Below are positions 63,121 through 64,000 of a stretch of DNA of 64,000 bases, piece after piece; positions within the stretch are counted from its first letter, which is position 1; each line of letters begins with the position of its first letter. Made by a program: the position numbers and the translations under genes. This DNA comes from IDS-8 sp040902105 (GTDB taxonomy: Bacteria; Pseudomonadota; Gammaproteobacteria; Steroidobacterales; Woeseiaceae). The stretch covers positions 124,001-188,000 of the forward strand of contig JBBDXW010000071.1 of assembly GCA_040902105.1 (NCBI GenBank), given 5' to 3'. Under the pieces are notes generated by a model, which was given only the letters and a program-made list of their open reading frames with translations, searched no databases and was not told the DNA's origin.

Positions 63121-63332
63121 TGGAATACGACAATCGCAAAGCGGATTCCGACAGTCTTCGAGAAACCCCTGAGGAAGCGGCACACGCAATCGCGAGTGCA
63201 CTGGAATTTTTGCGGAACGAGCCGGCGGCAATCGGAATCCGCGACGTCGGTATTCTGATCGGGTTCGCGCGCGACGGAAGCATGACGACTATTCGACCGC
63301 AGCCAGGTTCCCGGAACGTCACTGATCCATAG
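63120..63332 (+). CDS. Small protein coupled to luxI, shares domain with the 45285 sigma-like gene
   Basis: Protein of 70 residues starting in a TGATG overlap with the luxI stop, so co-translated. The segment ETPEEAAHAIASALEFLRNE then GIRDVGILI resembles the N-terminal half of the protein at 45285 (ETPEQAAESISAALDFLQAE, GLSEVGELI). It has no DNA-binding domain. Its role in the quorum circuit is unknown. Confidence 0.65.
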   Translation: MEYDNRKADSDSLRETPEEAAHAIASALEFLRNEPAAIGIRDVGILIGFARDGSMTTIRPQPGSRNVTDP

Positions 63333-63489
63333 ACGACTTGACCCTTCGAATTACCGTTCGGAAGGGCAACGTCATGACAGGTAGTTTGGAGTGGCCTTTG
63401 CGTCCCGCGAGGAAGTGGCTATAGGGAACCGTTTCACCGGTCGCTAGCATCGTCAGAGGGAACACTCACGCAGAGAGGAGCAACAATTC

Positions 63490-63993
63490 ATGCACAGCCG
63501 AACTGGCGGCGACGCCGACCTGACGCGCCGAACCTTGCTGGCGATGGCCGCGATGGCGCCGACGCTGGCTGCGGGGATGACGGGCGCCGCGGAATCGGCA
63601 CCGACCGGGACGGCCGAACTGCCGCGCGATCTCGCTAAAGCGGTGAACGACTACGACCAGGCGACTTTACGCGGCGACATTGCGGCACTCGGGGACCTTG
63701 TCGCCGAAGACTATGTGCTCGTGAACTCTGACGCGTCGGTGCAGAACAAACAGCAGTACCTCGCCGATTTCAACTTACCGGGGTTCAGGATCGATCCCTA
63801 CGTGATGGAGGAACCGGTGCTGAAAGTGTGGGGCAACACCGCCCTGACGGGAGGGCTCTTGCACCTGAGCTGGACGCAGGATGGCCGGCATCAGAGGCGC
63901 CTGCTGCGCATCGTCCACATCTGGGCCAGGTACGACGGTCATTGGCGGATGACGTACACGCAACTCACGCGCGCCCCCAGAGGGCCGAATTGA
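63490..63993 (+). CDS. Tat-exported SnoaL/DUF4440-like protein
   Basis: Protein of 167 residues with twin-arginine signal TRRTLLAMAAMAPTLAAG and a compact nuclear-transport-factor-2-like domain (about 45-165, DYDQATLRGDIAALGDLVAEDYVLVNS; then a second half ending MTYTQLTR). GAGAGGAG lies about 10 bases before ATG 63490. The fold carries many small-molecule enzymes and binding proteins. No partner is visible in the window. Confidence 0.8.
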   Translation: MHSRTGGDADLTRRTLLAMAAMAPTLAAGMTGAAESAPTGTAELPRDLAKAVNDYDQATLRGDIAALGDLVAEDYVLVNSDASVQNKQQYLADFNLPGFRIDPYVMEEPVLKVWGNTALTGGLLHLSWTQDGRHQRRLLRIVHIWARYDGHWRMTYTQLTRAPRGPN

Positions 63994-64000
63994 GGGGTAC

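Noticed and set aside
1..64000. CRISPR arrays, tRNA genes, rRNA genes or insertion sequences
   Set aside because: No spaced identical repeats, cloverleaf-like genes, transposases or terminal inverted repeats were seen on reading through.

Overview
The window is about 64 kb of high-GC Gram-negative DNA with no ribosomal, tRNA, CRISPR or transposase genes that I can see. Many TonB-receptor, FecR/ECF-sigma, lipoprotein, Rieske-reductase and acyl-homoserine-lactone genes point to a gammaproteobacterium, possibly near Xanthomonadales, Steroidobacterales or Woeseiales. That placement is inference from gene content only.

Layout. 0-26 kb is catabolic and envelope chromosome: a TonB receptor with a YtcJ-type amidohydrolase and a FAD oxidoreductase, two M20 peptidases, a PadR/membrane pair, a polyprenyl glycosylphosphotransferase, an LpxH-like phosphoesterase, a DUF305/LVIVD secreted protein, a Rieske reductase, a glutamine-synthetase-family ligase and a TPR signalling protein. 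It holds two deletion pseudogenes, a 159-bp relic of the glutamine synthetase gene and a broken GH35 gene. 25.7-27 kb carries tiny lipoproteins. 27-42 kb is an extracytoplasmic block: a CARDB protein, a YCF48/BNR propeller, an ECF sigma, anti-sigma and TPR-CHAT protease operon, a BBE-like oxidase and a giant subtilase-VWA lipoprotein. 42.5-45.1 kb holds four small XRE regulators, an ImmA/IrrE protease and several palindromic operator candidates.

45.3-59.7 kb is the most interesting part: a lasso-peptide island. On the plus strand are a region-4-only sigma-like protein, a FecI-type sigma, FecR, an STN-bearing TonB receptor and a TolB-propeller/amidohydrolase lipoprotein. Converging on them on the minus strand are precursor A1, the fused RRE-protease B, cyclase C, ABC exporter D and a second precursor A2 after D. 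Both precursors share the leader pattern I-D-L-G-x-V-S-x-x-T-x-G and a predicted ring G-x-x-G-P-x-x-E-G like the MccJ25/klebsidin/acinetodin group. The island has both the exporter typical of antimicrobial lasso clusters and the sigma/FecR/receptor set typical of isopeptidase-type clusters, with an amidohydrolase where the lasso isopeptidase normally sits. A paired-palindrome array lies upstream of A1. From the receptor plug domain to about 59.7 kb base composition is visibly lower in GC than its flanks.

60-63.4 kb carries two paralogous GntR regulators and a LuxR-LuxI quorum-sensing pair with lux-box-like palindromes. The luxI stop overlaps a small ORF whose N-terminal half resembles that of the sigma-like protein at the other end of the lasso island. 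The window ends with a Tat-exported SnoaL/DUF4440-like protein.
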